A stretch of DNA of 64,000 bases from an uncultured bacterium. GTDB lineage: Bacteria; Bacteroidota; Bacteroidia; Bacteroidales; Bacteroidaceae. Shown piece by piece: positions 6,788-17,446 of this stretch; position 1 is the first letter of the stretch; each line of letters opens with the position of its first letter. Below the pieces are notes generated by a model that saw only the letters and a program-made list of their open reading frames with translations, did not search any database and was not told the origin of the DNA. The DNA lies in the NCBI GenBank assembly GCA_905214795.1, contig CAJMNM010000001.1, positions 62,001 through 126,000 on the forward strand. The letters are read 5' to 3'. The position numbers and the translations under genes are program-made.

Positions 6788-9700
6788 TCATTCCTTAACC
6801 ACAATTCTTGCAGCATCGGAATGTGCGGCAAATTCGGGCGCATAGACTCCAAACAGACGGGCAATGCCGGACTGATAGATTCCGGGACGCTCTACATACA
6901 TCTCGACATCGAGCACATAAGTACCTTTGGGCAGATGGTCGAAGAAATATGAGGTAGACGCATCACGAACTTCCTGATAATAACCCAAACCGTTGCGATA
7001 GACATAGCCGGACATCGGACGCACCGGTTCCACACAAGCCGGACGCGCGGCTTTCAGACAGACATAATCGTAATCCTGTGAAGCGGTAATGACATAATGG
7101 AGGGTAACCTTATCGCCAACCTTAGGGTTCGTATTACTCCATTCGCAACGAATCTGCATGCCTGAGGTCTGCGCCTTGACCTGATCGGACGGCAACAGAT
7201 ACTGCGCATAGACAGCCCCCCATGCCTGTGAGGAATCAGACTGACGGGTCACGGTCAGTGCAGACACGCCATCGGCCAACTGTTTATCATTTACTATGGT
7301 CTTTACATAGCCTAATCCCGCAACCGGACTGTCGGCTGTTTTCAATACACACACCGGTTTATTATCCGTACCGTTCACCCGAAGAACATCATTGAATGTA
7401 GAACCGAGCTGTGAGGACTGCGTCTGTACCAAAGCATAAACCGCTTCTGCCGTACCGGATGTTGTAGGCCAGTTCTGAACACGTTTCTGCAGCAGCAGCC
7501 AACGGCTCAGGCTCTGCAAGGTTTCACGGTCGCCATCCAAAGTCTGAAAGGCTTCCATTAACCGCACATGGCGCATAATCTTTGTTTCGGAAGAATAAAA
7601 GCCACCGGATGGATATTCAAGATGTAATCCTTCGGCCGAGTTGACAAGGTGTTCGCGCAAAGATTTCATCAGTTCATCGGCAACCTGTTTACGTCCGGCT
7701 TCGGACAAGACAAATGCCGCAGTAGCCTTATCAGACAGACTCAGACTATAACCGTCGTCTGCCACACGCCCAATCATATAATTCCGGTCGGACTGATTAA
7801 TCTGATTCAGATACCGGTGGTCACACTTGGTCAGGATATAAAGATAAGGTAACCATGCTGAAACCGACTGCTTAATATGGGTTTCACGGTCACGGGCAAC
7901 CGTTTCATGGAACCGGTCTGACAAATATTTAAGCATGGCATTAAGATTCAACTGCTCCGGAACCTCACGCGTTCCATCCAGCATTCCCGAACGGGCCAGC
8001 CACTCTGCTACTCTAACAGTTACAGACAGATTACCGGACATACCGTTAAACCAACTGAATGAACCGTCAGCATATTGCAAACGTCCTAATCCGTCAAGAC
8101 ATTGGTTCAGTTTATCTTTACGCTGATTTGAATCAAACAGTTGCTGCAACTTATTAATCTGCTGTTGTGCGGTCTCCACTTCCGTAACCCATGGCGTTTC
8201 TTCAGTTAAAAGTCCGGTCACCTCATCCAAGCCGTTCGGTATGGCATCATCGGCAGTCGAACCGCTATGACTCCATTGTGAAAGTATACGTTTCACGTCG
8301 GTATTGCCGGCCAACTTATCGGCCAACGTCATGGCGTATAACGCATTGGAAAGCGAAAGGGCATCATCTGTTCTGGGTTCTGTCAATACTGGCAAAGCCT
8401 GAACCGCATACCACAACGGGTTGGCCGCATATTCCACCGTCAGACGATGGTCTGAGGCCTCTTTAGCGGCATTCTGATAAAGACGGTCAACAGGAATAAC
8501 TGTCGTTCCTACGGTATCGACAGTAAAGGGTAAAGTCTCGGTAATCCATTCTTTATCTTCCAACACAGGAAGATAGCGCTGTTCACCGTCAGTCATCCGT
8601 CCGGCATCCCAGATGACACGGCAAGCAACCAACGGAATTTTGGAAGTAAGCGTACAGGAGAAGGACACCACAGAGTCTGATGAGGGCTGAACCTTTACCT
8701 TACGGCTGTCTTTCCATAAGACCTGTTCCGTTTCCGGATCGAACACTTCCATTGTCACTTTACCCTTCACCGCTTTTTCGGTCTGATTGAAAAGCTGTGC
8801 CGACAAAGTGGCCTTGTCACCGGAACGGACGAAACGAGGCAGACTGAGTTGCGCCATGATGTCTTTTGAGGCCGTGGCCTGAGCCTTCATCTTACCTACC
8901 GACATGTCTGCAGTATGTGCCAACGCAAGGAAATTCCATGTAGTAAGGCTCTCGGGTAAAGTGAAGACCATGGTAACATTACCATCTTTATCGGTACGCA
9001 ACACCGGATAGAAGAAAGCCGTTTCCTGAAGATTCTCACGGATACCTTCATACTTTGATACGGTTTCGTTCCCAGTTGCGGAAGTTTCAGTGTCTGCCGT
9101 CATTTCAACCTCGGCGACATCTGACAATCCACCTATCCGTCCGACCAGTGACTTCTGACTCATCTTTGGAGCCAAATTCTCAACAGACTGAACATTTACC
9201 GCATTTTCCCGTATGGTAAGCACTTCTGTGAACGTTCTTATCGCCCCCTGATAAAGTGAACGGTCAAAACTGTCAAAGGTCCAATATGTTTCTTTTCCCA
9301 ACTTAGGACTGTGAGTGAATCTTAACCGGAACTGGCGTGCCCCGGTACTCAATGTATAATAATAGGGTAAAGACAGATATCTTGAAACGGTCAAATCCCA
9401 GTCATGCTTTGCGAACTGCTCTAAAGACGCATCATAAAGCGTAGCCATCAATTGTGCAGACGCAGGTTTCCCATCGGGCATAAAGACACGGAGCGTCCAG
9501 GTTTCTTCATTACCGGGCGTCAGTTTATCTCTAAACGTTGACCAAGACAACCGTAATGCCTTATCGGTTTGTGGCATAAACAGTTGCTGACGTCTTTCAT
9601 ATACTTCGTCCCCCTTTACGAACATGAAATAAGCCAGGGCACCATCACCATAAGCCTCATCGGGCTCATAGCGGAAAGTCAACAAGGAATCTGACAAATT

Positions 9701-12478
9701 AAACACGGTATCCTTTAACACCTTATCCTTTGCAAACAAGGTATAATAGAGCGTCACATTTTTCTCACTGCTGCCAATCTGAATTTTTACCGGTTCATCA
9801 TAACGCAGTGTGTCCCCCGTGGCATAATACCACTCTACCGTATCAACAGCAAGACGATTCTGGGTTAAATCAAAATAGACAAAAGGATGTACAGCCTCAA
9901 CCGTATCCCGACCGGCTATCGCACGTACATTCAATTCATATTTGCCCGGCACCAAAGATACATCTGACTTTAACTGAACGGGTACGCCCACAGAAATAGG
10001 TTGGGCACCAGAAACCAACACTTTGCGGCCAGAAGAATGAACACGATATAAATCATAAGTCAAAGCTGACAACTGCTCTACCGGCTGTCCGGTCTGTGTC
10101 TGCACATTGGCCGTAAATGTCTGCGCAGAATGGCACTCCCACATATCGGGCGCAGCAACATTCAGGATCATCCGCTCTTTTCCCAAAGGAAGCATACAGA
10201 GAGCCTCGTGTGACTCACCGGCCGTATTGGTCGCAACGGCCTTACATTCAAAACGCAGCCCATAAAAAGGAAGTTTATCCGAAGCTACGGGAATAACAGT
10301 TTTTAATGTAAAGCATCCCTTCTCGTCTGTATAAACCGTATCGGATGATATTTCATCCGGGAAATTAAACTGACGTCCCCACCAGGAACGTAACGCCGAC
10401 TCGGTCACCACACACGCATGACGTACCGGTACTCCGTTATAGTTCATCACCAATCCCGTTAATGAAACCGAATCGCCCTGGCTATAAGCTTCTTTCATTT
10501 CATTCCAAGTCACAGAGAAAGTCGGCCGTTTATAATTCTCCACAGAAAAAGATACCGCACTTTTATCCGTCCGAATCACATACGTACCAAGCAGGCCTGA
10601 CGAGGGTAAGACAAAGGAAGTATTAAAACCGCCCATATCATCAGTCAATACATTATTTACAGCGACCTCATTATAATTCGCATCCAACAATCTCAAAGAT
10701 ATCTTCTGCGAACGGGCGACAGTCATCTCATCCCCCTTTCCGCTATAAGCTATTCCACCGACATATACGGTTTGTCCCGGTCTGTATATCGCACGGTCTG
10801 TATATATACGAACGGCGTCATAATCAGACTGATTGTCGGAATAGGTATAATGCCCGAATATACGTATCTGCTGCAAATAGGTATCATCTCCATAAGTCAC
10901 ATTGGCATATAAACGAAAATCCTGTTTTATCAACTCGTCACTCAGCTGTATTGAAACTGTACCGGAAGATCCTGCAGTATATGTCTGTTCCAGATTCACT
11001 TTCTTTCCACGGTCATAATAACCGAGACGGACCTTGGCTCCACAGACAGGGGTTCCTGTCATGGCGTCGACAACCCTGTAAACAAGGCGATGGCCTGGCC
11101 ATTCTCCTGCGACCACTTTTAAACGAGATACAGGAACCTGTACAAACATCTTTCCTTCCGCATCCTCCACGCCGGGAATTTTAACCCAAACACCATAATA
11201 GCCAACATCTGGAATATCAAGCTGCACGGTATCTGATACCGTCTCATAATCGGGAGCATCCGTAAAATGAAACTTCTGAGAAGCCACCGGTTTTCCGTAT
11301 TTCCGGAAATAACTCTGTGCAGCTTTATCATTCATCTCCGCAATTTTCTCCATATCTGAATGTGCCGGTAACTTATACCATACAATCTCCGCATCAGTCA
11401 GATTTCGTCTTTGAAAGACGCAGGATACAGACTGCTGGGGATAAAGAGACTGAGGTGACACCCATGTCAAAGACGGTGAGGTGGCCTGAGCCATCCAATT
11501 TTCAAAAGCTGTACGACGTGATGAATTAGGATAACAAGCGCAAGCCTCTTTTGCCCATTTCATTTTTTGCTGCAAGGATACTTGTCGTATCTGTAACATT
11601 CGCCAATAGACTTCCACACTTACCGGCAAATCAGCGAATCCGGACAGAATATTAAAATAAGCCTTGCACTGCGGAGTGCTCAGAACAATACTATCACGCT
11701 CTGCTTCGGTCATCTCATTCTTATTTACAATTATCGAGCCAGGTGACGGCTTATTGACCATATCTATAGAATCGAGCATACACAATAATTCCGCCTCACG
11801 GTTTCCCGTTTTCCGATATAAAGACAAGAGTGTAGCGTACCAGTTACGACACAGAGTATCCGATTCGGGCAAATTCAATTCCGTAACTCCATTTATGGCC
11901 TGACGTGCCACTATATTCAATAAATCCCCATTAAAAAAATCGGCATTTTTTCCCTGAACTACAAATGGAACATAATCGGAAGCTTTGCTGTTTAACAACA
12001 AATCGGGAGTACTCATAGACAAACGGTAGTTATCCATCGCCGCCTCTCTAAACTGCTGGGACGACCATTCTTTCAAACTATCGGGATGAGCCACATAATC
12101 AGCAGGTATCCGACGTGACATATAAACGCGGTCTCTGTATATATCAGCCAACACAGACGCGCATACGGCTTTAAAGACATTGTCGGTTGTTGACTGCTTC
12201 AACTTTTCCAGTTTTGGAATATCAGAATAAAAGCTATCCGGCACCAACACCTGACGTAATTTACTACGATATAAAAAAGCGGCTATTAACTGTCCGCGAT
12301 TATTCTCTTTCCTAGCCTTTTTCAATATTTTTTCTGCTGTCTGACAAGCTGATTTCGGGAGATCTTTTTGTTCATATTTCTTTGCCTCCTTCCACATTTC
12401 AGCATAATTATCTGCCTGTAATGGTACACATGGTAACAAAGCAGCCAGAACTCCGGCAATTAAAATCCTTGTTCTCAT
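6788..12478 (-). CDS. alpha-2-macroglobulin-like periplasmic/outer-envelope protein
   Basis: This very large (1896 aa) exported protein has an N-terminal signal (LIAGVLAALLPCVPLQA), a helical TPR-like region to about residue 330, then a string of MG-type beta domains including the MG2 hallmark IYTDRAIYRPGQTVYVGGI and the A2M block ending TTWNFLALAHTADMSVG. The C-terminal part has the alpha/alpha-toroid layout (LGRLQYADGSFSWFNG, LQKRVQNWPTTSGTAEAVYA) and a final receptor-like beta domain. In A2Ms with a thioester a CxEQ motif precedes the toroid; here the equivalent position reads LPVLTEPRTDDALSLSNALY with no Cys-x-Glu-Gln, so this is a thioester-less member. The likely role is protease trapping or envelope defence, by family analogy. 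Confidence 0.88.
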   Translation of the reverse strand: MRTRILIAGVLAALLPCVPLQADNYAEMWKEAKKYEQKDLPKSACQTAEKILKKARKENNRGQLIAAFLYRSKLRQVLVPDSFYSDIPKLEKLKQSTTDNVFKAVCASVLADIYRDRVYMSRRIPADYVAHPDSLKEWSSQQFREAAMDNYRLSMSTPDLLLNSKASDYVPFVVQGKNADFFNGDLLNIVARQAINGVTELNLPESDTLCRNWYATLLSLYRKTGNREAELLCMLDSIDMVNKPSPGSIIVNKNEMTEAERDSIVLSTPQCKAYFNILSGFADLPVSVEVYWRMLQIRQVSLQQKMKWAKEACACYPNSSRRTAFENWMAQATSPSLTWVSPQSLYPQQSVSCVFQRRNLTDAEIVWYKLPAHSDMEKIAEMNDKAAQSYFRKYGKPVASQKFHFTDAPDYETVSDTVQLDIPDVGYYGVWVKIPGVEDAEGKMFVQVPVSRLKVVAGEWPGHRLVYRVVDAMTGTPVCGAKVRLGYYDRGKKVNLEQTYTAGSSGTVSIQLSDELIKQDFRLYANVTYGDDTYLQQIRIFGHYTYSDNQSDYDAVRIYTDRAIYRPGQTVYVGGIAYSGKGDEMTVARSQKISLRLLDANYNEVAVNNVLTDDMGGFNTSFVLPSSGLLGTYVIRTDKSAVSFSVENYKRPTFSVTWNEMKEAYSQGDSVSLTGLVMNYNGVPVRHACVVTESALRSWWGRQFNFPDEISSDTVYTDEKGCFTLKTVIPVASDKLPFYGLRFECKAVATNTAGESHEALCMLPLGKERMILNVAAPDMWECHSAQTFTANVQTQTGQPVEQLSALTYDLYRVHSSGRKVLVSGAQPISVGVPVQLKSDVSLVPGKYELNVRAIAGRDTVEAVHPFVYFDLTQNRLAVDTVEWYYATGDTLRYDEPVKIQIGSSEKNVTLYYTLFAKDKVLKDTVFNLSDSLLTFRYEPDEAYGDGALAYFMFVKGDEVYERRQQLFMPQTDKALRLSWSTFRDKLTPGNEETWTLRVFMPDGKPASAQLMATLYDASLEQFAKHDWDLTVSRYLSLPYYYTLSTGARQFRLRFTHSPKLGKETYWTFDSFDRSLYQGAIRTFTEVLTIRENAVNVQSVENLAPKMSQKSLVGRIGGLSDVAEVEMTADTETSATGNETVSKYEGIRENLQETAFFYPVLRTDKDGNVTMVFTLPESLTTWNFLALAHTADMSVGKMKAQATASKDIMAQLSLPRFVRSGDKATLSAQLFNQTEKAVKGKVTMEVFDPETEQVLWKDSRKVKVQPSSDSVVSFSCTLTSKIPLVACRVIWDAGRMTDGEQRYLPVLEDKEWITETLPFTVDTVGTTVIPVDRLYQNAAKEASDHRLTVEYAANPLWYAVQALPVLTEPRTDDALSLSNALYAMTLADKLAGNTDVKRILSQWSHSGSTADDAIPNGLDEVTGLLTEETPWVTEVETAQQQINKLQQLFDSNQRKDKLNQCLDGLGRLQYADGSFSWFNGMSGNLSVTVRVAEWLARSGMLDGTREVPEQLNLNAMLKYLSDRFHETVARDRETHIKQSVSAWLPYLYILTKCDHRYLNQINQSDRNYMIGRVADDGYSLSLSDKATAAFVLSEAGRKQVADELMKSLREHLVNSAEGLHLEYPSGGFYSSETKIMRHVRLMEAFQTLDGDRETLQSLSRWLLLQKRVQNWPTTSGTAEAVYALVQTQSSQLGSTFNDVLRVNGTDNKPVCVLKTADSPVAGLGYVKTIVNDKQLADGVSALTVTRQSDSSQAWGAVYAQYLLPSDQVKAQTSGMQIRCEWSNTNPKVGDKVTLHYVITASQDYDYVCLKAARPACVEPVRPMSGYVYRNGLGYYQEVRDASTSYFFDHLPKGTYVLDVEMYVERPGIYQSGIARLFGVYAPEFAAHSDAARIVVKE

Positions 12479-12590
12479 AGCTTTTACGTCTTAATTTGTC
12501 TGCGAAATATAAGAAAATCCGACGAAAGATTCTACTGTAGGCACGTTATAATAATATAAAAATATTTTATATTGCTCCCACCGGGCAAGG

Positions 12591-15443
12591 TTATATCACA
12601 CCAGGACGAGACGAACGCGTTTTTCTGTTTCTTGATTTCGATGATTCCGAAGCCGGCTTTCCACCGAACATATTGAAACGATATATAAAATGTAACATAC
12701 AATAGCTATAAATACTTTCCGAACTTGAATCTGTTCTGGAAAAGGCATTAATCTGACGTCGTACATTACTTCTTTTATTTAAAATATCATACCAACTAAA
12801 ACGCAATGTCGCCGCATTTCCCTTTAAAAAACGTTTAGCTACGTGCATATTCCAAATCAATTCATCTGTATTCATGGAAGCCTCGCTGTATCCACGCCGA
12901 CTGTTATTGGTCACGTCAGTAGACAAGTTCATCTCCCAAGGAATTTCTATTTGTGTGCTTCCGCCAAAATTGTAATGATAAGTGTCCAGATTGGAAGCTG
13001 AAGTAGAACTACTTCGTGAATGATTATAGTTGACTGCACAAAACAACGAGACATCAAGCCAGTCGTTACGGAACGAACCACGTATATTCTCACGTAAAGA
13101 CATACTTCCGGTCGTATTTTTTATAGTCTGTTGTTCATCACGCTGATACACAAATCCAACCGCATTGGTATAATTTCCTCTTGTATACAAATTTATATGA
13201 AAACGATCATCCGGGAAAGCTGTATTGAAATTAAAATCTCCAGACAAATTCCAGTTACCATTAATATTTTCGGGCTTAGTGATTCTTCCTCCGGTCACAT
13301 CATCATATTCTGAACGGCTGCTGACAGCATTTTGAGTCGATTTGAAATCTAAACTAACTGCATAACTTCGCTGATGTTCTTGTATAAACTTATTATAATC
13401 TGCATGAAGATTGTGAGTAAAAGACGGTTTAAGTTCCGCATTTCCCAAACGGATATTAAGCGGATTTGCATTATCGAGCGTATCAGGTATCAAGTCGGTA
13501 ATATTAGGCTGACCGGTATTCCCCCTATACACAAAACGCAATTGTTCCTGACGTGAAAAACGATAGCGAAAATTCACTGTCGGTGCCATATTACACACTG
13601 TACGATGAATATCATAGTCGTTTTTACCTTTCGCATACTCTACTATAGAGGTCTGGGGTTGGACATTCACACCTGCCGTAAGCATATACTTCATCCTATT
13701 CAAACGAATCTGCAAACGAATGTCATGATTCATGTATTTATTCTGTACATAACGAGACTGCTCTATATCGGGAACAGCATACGCCAAACCTTTTTCATAA
13801 TCGTCATACGTAATCCCCCACTCGTCAATCCAGGGATCAAACAAAGAACTTACGGTTCTGTCACTATTTTGAAACCGATAATTTAATCTATATGATATCT
13901 GCAAAAATGTGCTGTCATTTAAAGGCTCATTATAGCTCACACTAAAATCCATACGATGGTTCCGACTTGGTGAATCATTAAACTGAATTTTATGATATAC
14001 AGAATCTTCACCAGTTGCAGCAAGTATCTGGTAATAGTCTATCTGAGAATATGAATTACTTTCGTTATCATTATTACCAAACCCTCCTCCTAGGTTTATT
14101 GCAATATTACGTCCTTTACGGGCAAAGCGTCTGTTATACAAAAGGGAAGCATTTCCCGACATGGAATGCCTCTCGTTATGACTGGCCCTTAAATTATGAT
14201 TGACACCGATATCATGTTTCAGCAAGTCCAGCTGAGCCAAAGGGTCGGAAACACCATTAACCGCATAAGGGTCGGAATTGAACGAGGCTGACTCATTTTC
14301 AGAACGCGCATAATTCTGATTATAGGAAAAATTCGGTCTGAACATAATTGTAGTCATAGTATCAGGCCTCCATTCCATTTTATAATCCATATTTACTCCT
14401 AATGTTCGTCTTTTATTAAAAGACTGCCAATTTGAATAAGCCGCATCTTTATTTTCAAAAGACTGTGAACTGCCCCATGAACGTCCATCGCGCTGCGAAG
14501 TATTAAGACGCACATTACCATTGCTCTCCAACTTCTCCTTGTTTACATTAAAATTAAATCCTCCCGACTGAGTTGAATTCTGCCCATTCCCACGGGTATT
14601 ATTGGCCTCACCAATTAAAGTATAACGTTTGTCACTTGTAAAACGGTTTACGTTTACACGTCCGGAATAACGATTGTGTGTTCCATATCCGGCATCTACA
14701 TTGCCAAACCATCCTTTCTTCTTGTCTTTTTTAATACTAAGATCTAGTACAGTCTTTTCATTACCATCATCAACGCCGGTAATACGTGCATCGTCACTCT
14801 TCTTTTCATAAGCCTTAATCTTATCGATAATATCTGCCGGTAAATTTTTTAAGGTAATCTCCTTATCATTTCCAAAAAATTCTTTTCCATCTACCAAAAT
14901 CTGGGAAACCTCTTTCCCGTTTATCGTTATCTTTCCTTCATCAATCTCGACACCAGGTATTTTCTTTAGCAGCTCCTCTACAACAGAACCTTCCGGAACA
15001 CGATAAGCCTTAGCCTGAAACATTGTTGTATCCTCTACAACAGTTACTTCTGGAGCCTTTGCCGTTACAACAGCCTCTTTAAGCCATTGTGACTGCTCAC
15101 GCAAATATATATCTGCAACCTTAAATACTCCTGATTTATGAGGCAAATCCAATGTTCTCTCCTGCGATTCATACCCCATATATGAAACTTTTACACGATA
15201 ATCAGCCTTAGGTATATCTTTAAACAAATAAACACCGTCCAATGTGGTTGTAACAGACTTTACAATTTTATTATCCTTATCCAACAGTTGAACCGTTGCA
15301 CCCGGCAATGTTTCTTTGGTCTGTTGTTCAAGGACAATTCCACGAACTGTTATATTTAACTGCAAAGTATCTTTCTGTATACTCCCGGCATACGATATAA
15401 CACAAACAATATATATTAATATAAGAATAAAAAAGCGTTTCAT
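12591..15443 (-). CDS. TonB-linked outer-membrane beta-barrel protein with carboxypeptidase-regulatory domain
   Basis: This is a 950-residue outer-membrane protein. A signal peptide (FFILILIYIVCVISYAG) is followed by a carboxypeptidase-D regulatory-like domain (VRGIVLEQQTKETLPGATVQ, ..GYESQERTL), then a plug-like region (YRVPEGSVVEELLKKIPGVE, ITINGKEVSQILVDGKEFFG, KTVLDLSIKKDKKKGWFGN) and a long barrel rich in aromatic/Asn alternation. No SusD partner follows. Barrels of this class are common in Bacteroidetes; the ligand is unknown. A positively charged RNRKTRSSRP tail ends the protein, which is atypical for a barrel that should end in an aromatic residue. It lies upstream of the macroglobulin gene on the same strand, 112 bases apart. 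Confidence 0.85.
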   Translation of the reverse strand: MKRFFILILIYIVCVISYAGSIQKDTLQLNITVRGIVLEQQTKETLPGATVQLLDKDNKIVKSVTTTLDGVYLFKDIPKADYRVKVSYMGYESQERTLDLPHKSGVFKVADIYLREQSQWLKEAVVTAKAPEVTVVEDTTMFQAKAYRVPEGSVVEELLKKIPGVEIDEGKITINGKEVSQILVDGKEFFGNDKEITLKNLPADIIDKIKAYEKKSDDARITGVDDGNEKTVLDLSIKKDKKKGWFGNVDAGYGTHNRYSGRVNVNRFTSDKRYTLIGEANNTRGNGQNSTQSGGFNFNVNKEKLESNGNVRLNTSQRDGRSWGSSQSFENKDAAYSNWQSFNKRRTLGVNMDYKMEWRPDTMTTIMFRPNFSYNQNYARSENESASFNSDPYAVNGVSDPLAQLDLLKHDIGVNHNLRASHNERHSMSGNASLLYNRRFARKGRNIAINLGGGFGNNDNESNSYSQIDYYQILAATGEDSVYHKIQFNDSPSRNHRMDFSVSYNEPLNDSTFLQISYRLNYRFQNSDRTVSSLFDPWIDEWGITYDDYEKGLAYAVPDIEQSRYVQNKYMNHDIRLQIRLNRMKYMLTAGVNVQPQTSIVEYAKGKNDYDIHRTVCNMAPTVNFRYRFSRQEQLRFVYRGNTGQPNITDLIPDTLDNANPLNIRLGNAELKPSFTHNLHADYNKFIQEHQRSYAVSLDFKSTQNAVSSRSEYDDVTGGRITKPENINGNWNLSGDFNFNTAFPDDRFHINLYTRGNYTNAVGFVYQRDEQQTIKNTTGSMSLRENIRGSFRNDWLDVSLFCAVNYNHSRSSSTSASNLDTYHYNFGGSTQIEIPWEMNLSTDVTNNSRRGYSEASMNTDELIWNMHVAKRFLKGNAATLRFSWYDILNKRSNVRRQINAFSRTDSSSESIYSYCMLHFIYRFNMFGGKPASESSKSRNRKTRSSRPGVI

Positions 15444-15583
15444 TTAGTCTAGTTTAAGGTTCTGTTTTCATTTAGATTAAGAATAAAAAATGATGTTTAA
15501 TACAAAGTTTATAATTTAATATTAATTTATTATTATATTGTTTTGTTAACATTGCAAATTCGTACATATAAAAACTACACTAT

Positions 15584-15591
15584 TATCTTTG
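15584..15591 (+). promoter_or_regulatory. -7 box TATCTTTG for CorC-type gene
   Basis: TATCTTTG matches the Bacteroidota sigma-ABfr -7 consensus TAnnTTTG and sits 20 bases before ATG 15612, so the leader would be very short. A well-spaced -33 TTG is not obvious. Confidence 0.55.
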
Positions 15592-15611
15592 TAATAAATT
15601 ATCTATTCTTT

Positions 15612-16892
15612 ATGACTGAAATCATTATTATTCTTATATTAATTCTTCTGAACGGAATCTTTGCCATGTCAGAAATTGCTATTATATCAGCCCGTAAGGG
15701 AAGTCTGAACAATGCAGCAAAGAAAGGCAACAAAGCAGCAAAAACCGCACTCTTGTTGGCCAATGAACCAGACCGTTTCTTGTCTACGATTCAGATTGGC
15801 ATCACTTTAATAGGTATTCTTACAGGTATTTACTCAGGAAAGACATTAGCCATAAGTTTTGGAGACATACTTGAAGGTTGTGGCATTTCCGACCAATATA
15901 GTGAGGTTATTGCCCAAGCTTTTATTGTTTTTATTGTCACTTTCTTATCTATTATATTCGGAGAATTGGTTCCTAAACGTATCGGATTAAGCGCAGCCAC
16001 TAAAATGTCGCTTCTCATTGCACGGCCAATGCATCTCTTATCGCAAATTGCCTCACCTTTTGTTTGGCTGTTAGCCAAAAGTACAGCCGTTATTTATCAT
16101 TTATTAGGAATGAACACTTCCGGCGAAAAGGTTACAGAAGAAGAAATCAAATCCATGATACAGGAAGGAAGAGAAGACGGAGAAGTTCAACCTGTTGAGC
16201 AGGATATTGTACAACGCGTTTTCTTACTCGGCGATCTTAAAGTCAGCTCTATCATGACACATAAGAATGAACTTGTGTGGATGAAAGAGGATATGACTAT
16301 AAAAGATATCAAAAAAACTTTAGATAAAAATGTTTTTAACATCTATCCTGTTGCAGACGAACAGATAGACGAAGTAAAAGGCATCATCCATTTGAAAGAC
16401 CTTGTACAGCACCTGGACCAGCCTGACTTTAAACTTAAAAACATTATCCGTGAGGTAAAATTCATTCATGAAAGCATGCCAGTTTATAAAGCATTGGAAC
16501 TGATGAAAAAAGAAAAATTCACCCGTGCCGTAGTATGTGACGAATTTGGCGCCTGCCAGGGCATCGTCACCCTTAAAAACATTTTAGACGGATTGGTTGG
16601 CAGTGTAATGGATGAGAATGAAAATCCGGATATTGTTAAACGGAAAAATAAAGAAGAATGGCTGGTTGACGGACAATGTCCCTTACATGACTTTTTATGT
16701 TATTTCAAAGCGGAAGACCTCTGCAGTGAGTTAGATTATAACACAATAGCCGGCCTCATATTAGACAAGCTGCAGCACATTCCAGTCTGTGGAGAGCAAC
16801 TTGAATGGCAACATTTTCATTTTGAAATCATGGATATGGACGGGGCACGTATTGACAAAGTTCTTGTGACACTTGTCCCCAATCAATTATAA
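15612..16892 (+). CDS. hemolysin/CorC-type CNNM-CBS membrane protein
   Basis: This is a 426-residue protein using ATG 15612 (MTEIIIILILILLNGIFAMS); an in-frame TTG further upstream lies before the -7 box and is therefore excluded. The N-terminal DUF21/CNNM region has about four hydrophobic helices with the signature family motif around GELVPKRIGL. A paired CBS domain follows (SIMTHKNELVWM, VYPVADE-like FNIYPVADE, FTRAVVCDEFGACQGIV), and the last 80 residues form the CorC/HlyC accessory domain (DYNTIAGLILDKLQHIP). Members are linked to Mg2+/Co2+ efflux or resistance; the hemolysin name is historical. It is divergent from the barrel gene and convergent with the DUF4251 gene. Confidence 0.92.
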   Translation: MTEIIIILILILLNGIFAMSEIAIISARKGSLNNAAKKGNKAAKTALLLANEPDRFLSTIQIGITLIGILTGIYSGKTLAISFGDILEGCGISDQYSEVIAQAFIVFIVTFLSIIFGELVPKRIGLSAATKMSLLIARPMHLLSQIASPFVWLLAKSTAVIYHLLGMNTSGEKVTEEEIKSMIQEGREDGEVQPVEQDIVQRVFLLGDLKVSSIMTHKNELVWMKEDMTIKDIKKTLDKNVFNIYPVADEQIDEVKGIIHLKDLVQHLDQPDFKLKNIIREVKFIHESMPVYKALELMKKEKFTRAVVCDEFGACQGIVTLKNILDGLVGSVMDENENPDIVKRKNKEEWLVDGQCPLHDFLCYFKAEDLCSELDYNTIAGLILDKLQHIPVCGEQLEWQHFHFEIMDMDGARIDKVLVTLVPNQL

Positions 16893-16966
16893 ACCATCTC
16901 AACCTCAGAGCACGACATACATAACATTAAATCAGTGTGCCTATATGCTTGTATGATAAACATGGT

Positions 16967-17437
16967 TTATTCCTTTTCTTTCTCGACCAATTCACCGTCA
17001 TATGAGATTGCTTGGGCATTGCTTGGAGTCAAATGTACATCAACACGTCCGTTGGGCTGCACAGACACTAGAAACCGATAAAAAATAAAATCCTTTTTTA
17101 CCATAAAACTTACAAGCTGTACATTCTTCTTGCGTTTTTCGACCTTAAAATCACTGACAGGCAACGAAAAATTCAATCCATCATCATTCATCTCGGGCTG
17201 ATAAACCCTTCCCATATAGGGTAAATAAACGAAAGCTGAATCATTACGTAAAGCCAGGAAATAACCATAACTTAAAAAACGGGCTTTATAACCTTGTGGT
17301 TGCATTTGAGAAACCTCGATTTTAAAATCAGCCGGATTAAAAACTAAAGTATCATCCGGCGCAGTCATGGCTGAAAGCGAAGAGACAGACAACAACCATG
17401 TTACAATTACACCTAAAACGGAATTAAGCCTATTCAT
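16967..17437 (-). CDS. DUF4251 domain exported protein
   Basis: This 156-residue protein has an N-terminal signal (VIVTWLLSVSSLSA) and a single beta-rich domain of the Bacteroidales DUF4251 family: FLSYGYFLALRNDS, AFVYLPYMGRVYQPEM, GLNFSLPVSDF and the C-terminal PNGRVDVHLTPSNAQAISYD are the recurring blocks. Function is unknown in the family. It lies directly downstream of hisS on the same strand but has its own -7 box inside the intervening hairpin. The 3' end converges on the CorC-type gene with 74 bases between stops and no clear terminator. Confidence 0.85.
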   Translation of the reverse strand: MNRLNSVLGVIVTWLLSVSSLSAMTAPDDTLVFNPADFKIEVSQMQPQGYKARFLSYGYFLALRNDSAFVYLPYMGRVYQPEMNDDGLNFSLPVSDFKVEKRKKNVQLVSFMVKKDFIFYRFLVSVQPNGRVDVHLTPSNAQAISYDGELVEKEKE

Positions 17438-17446
17438 AAAAACAGA

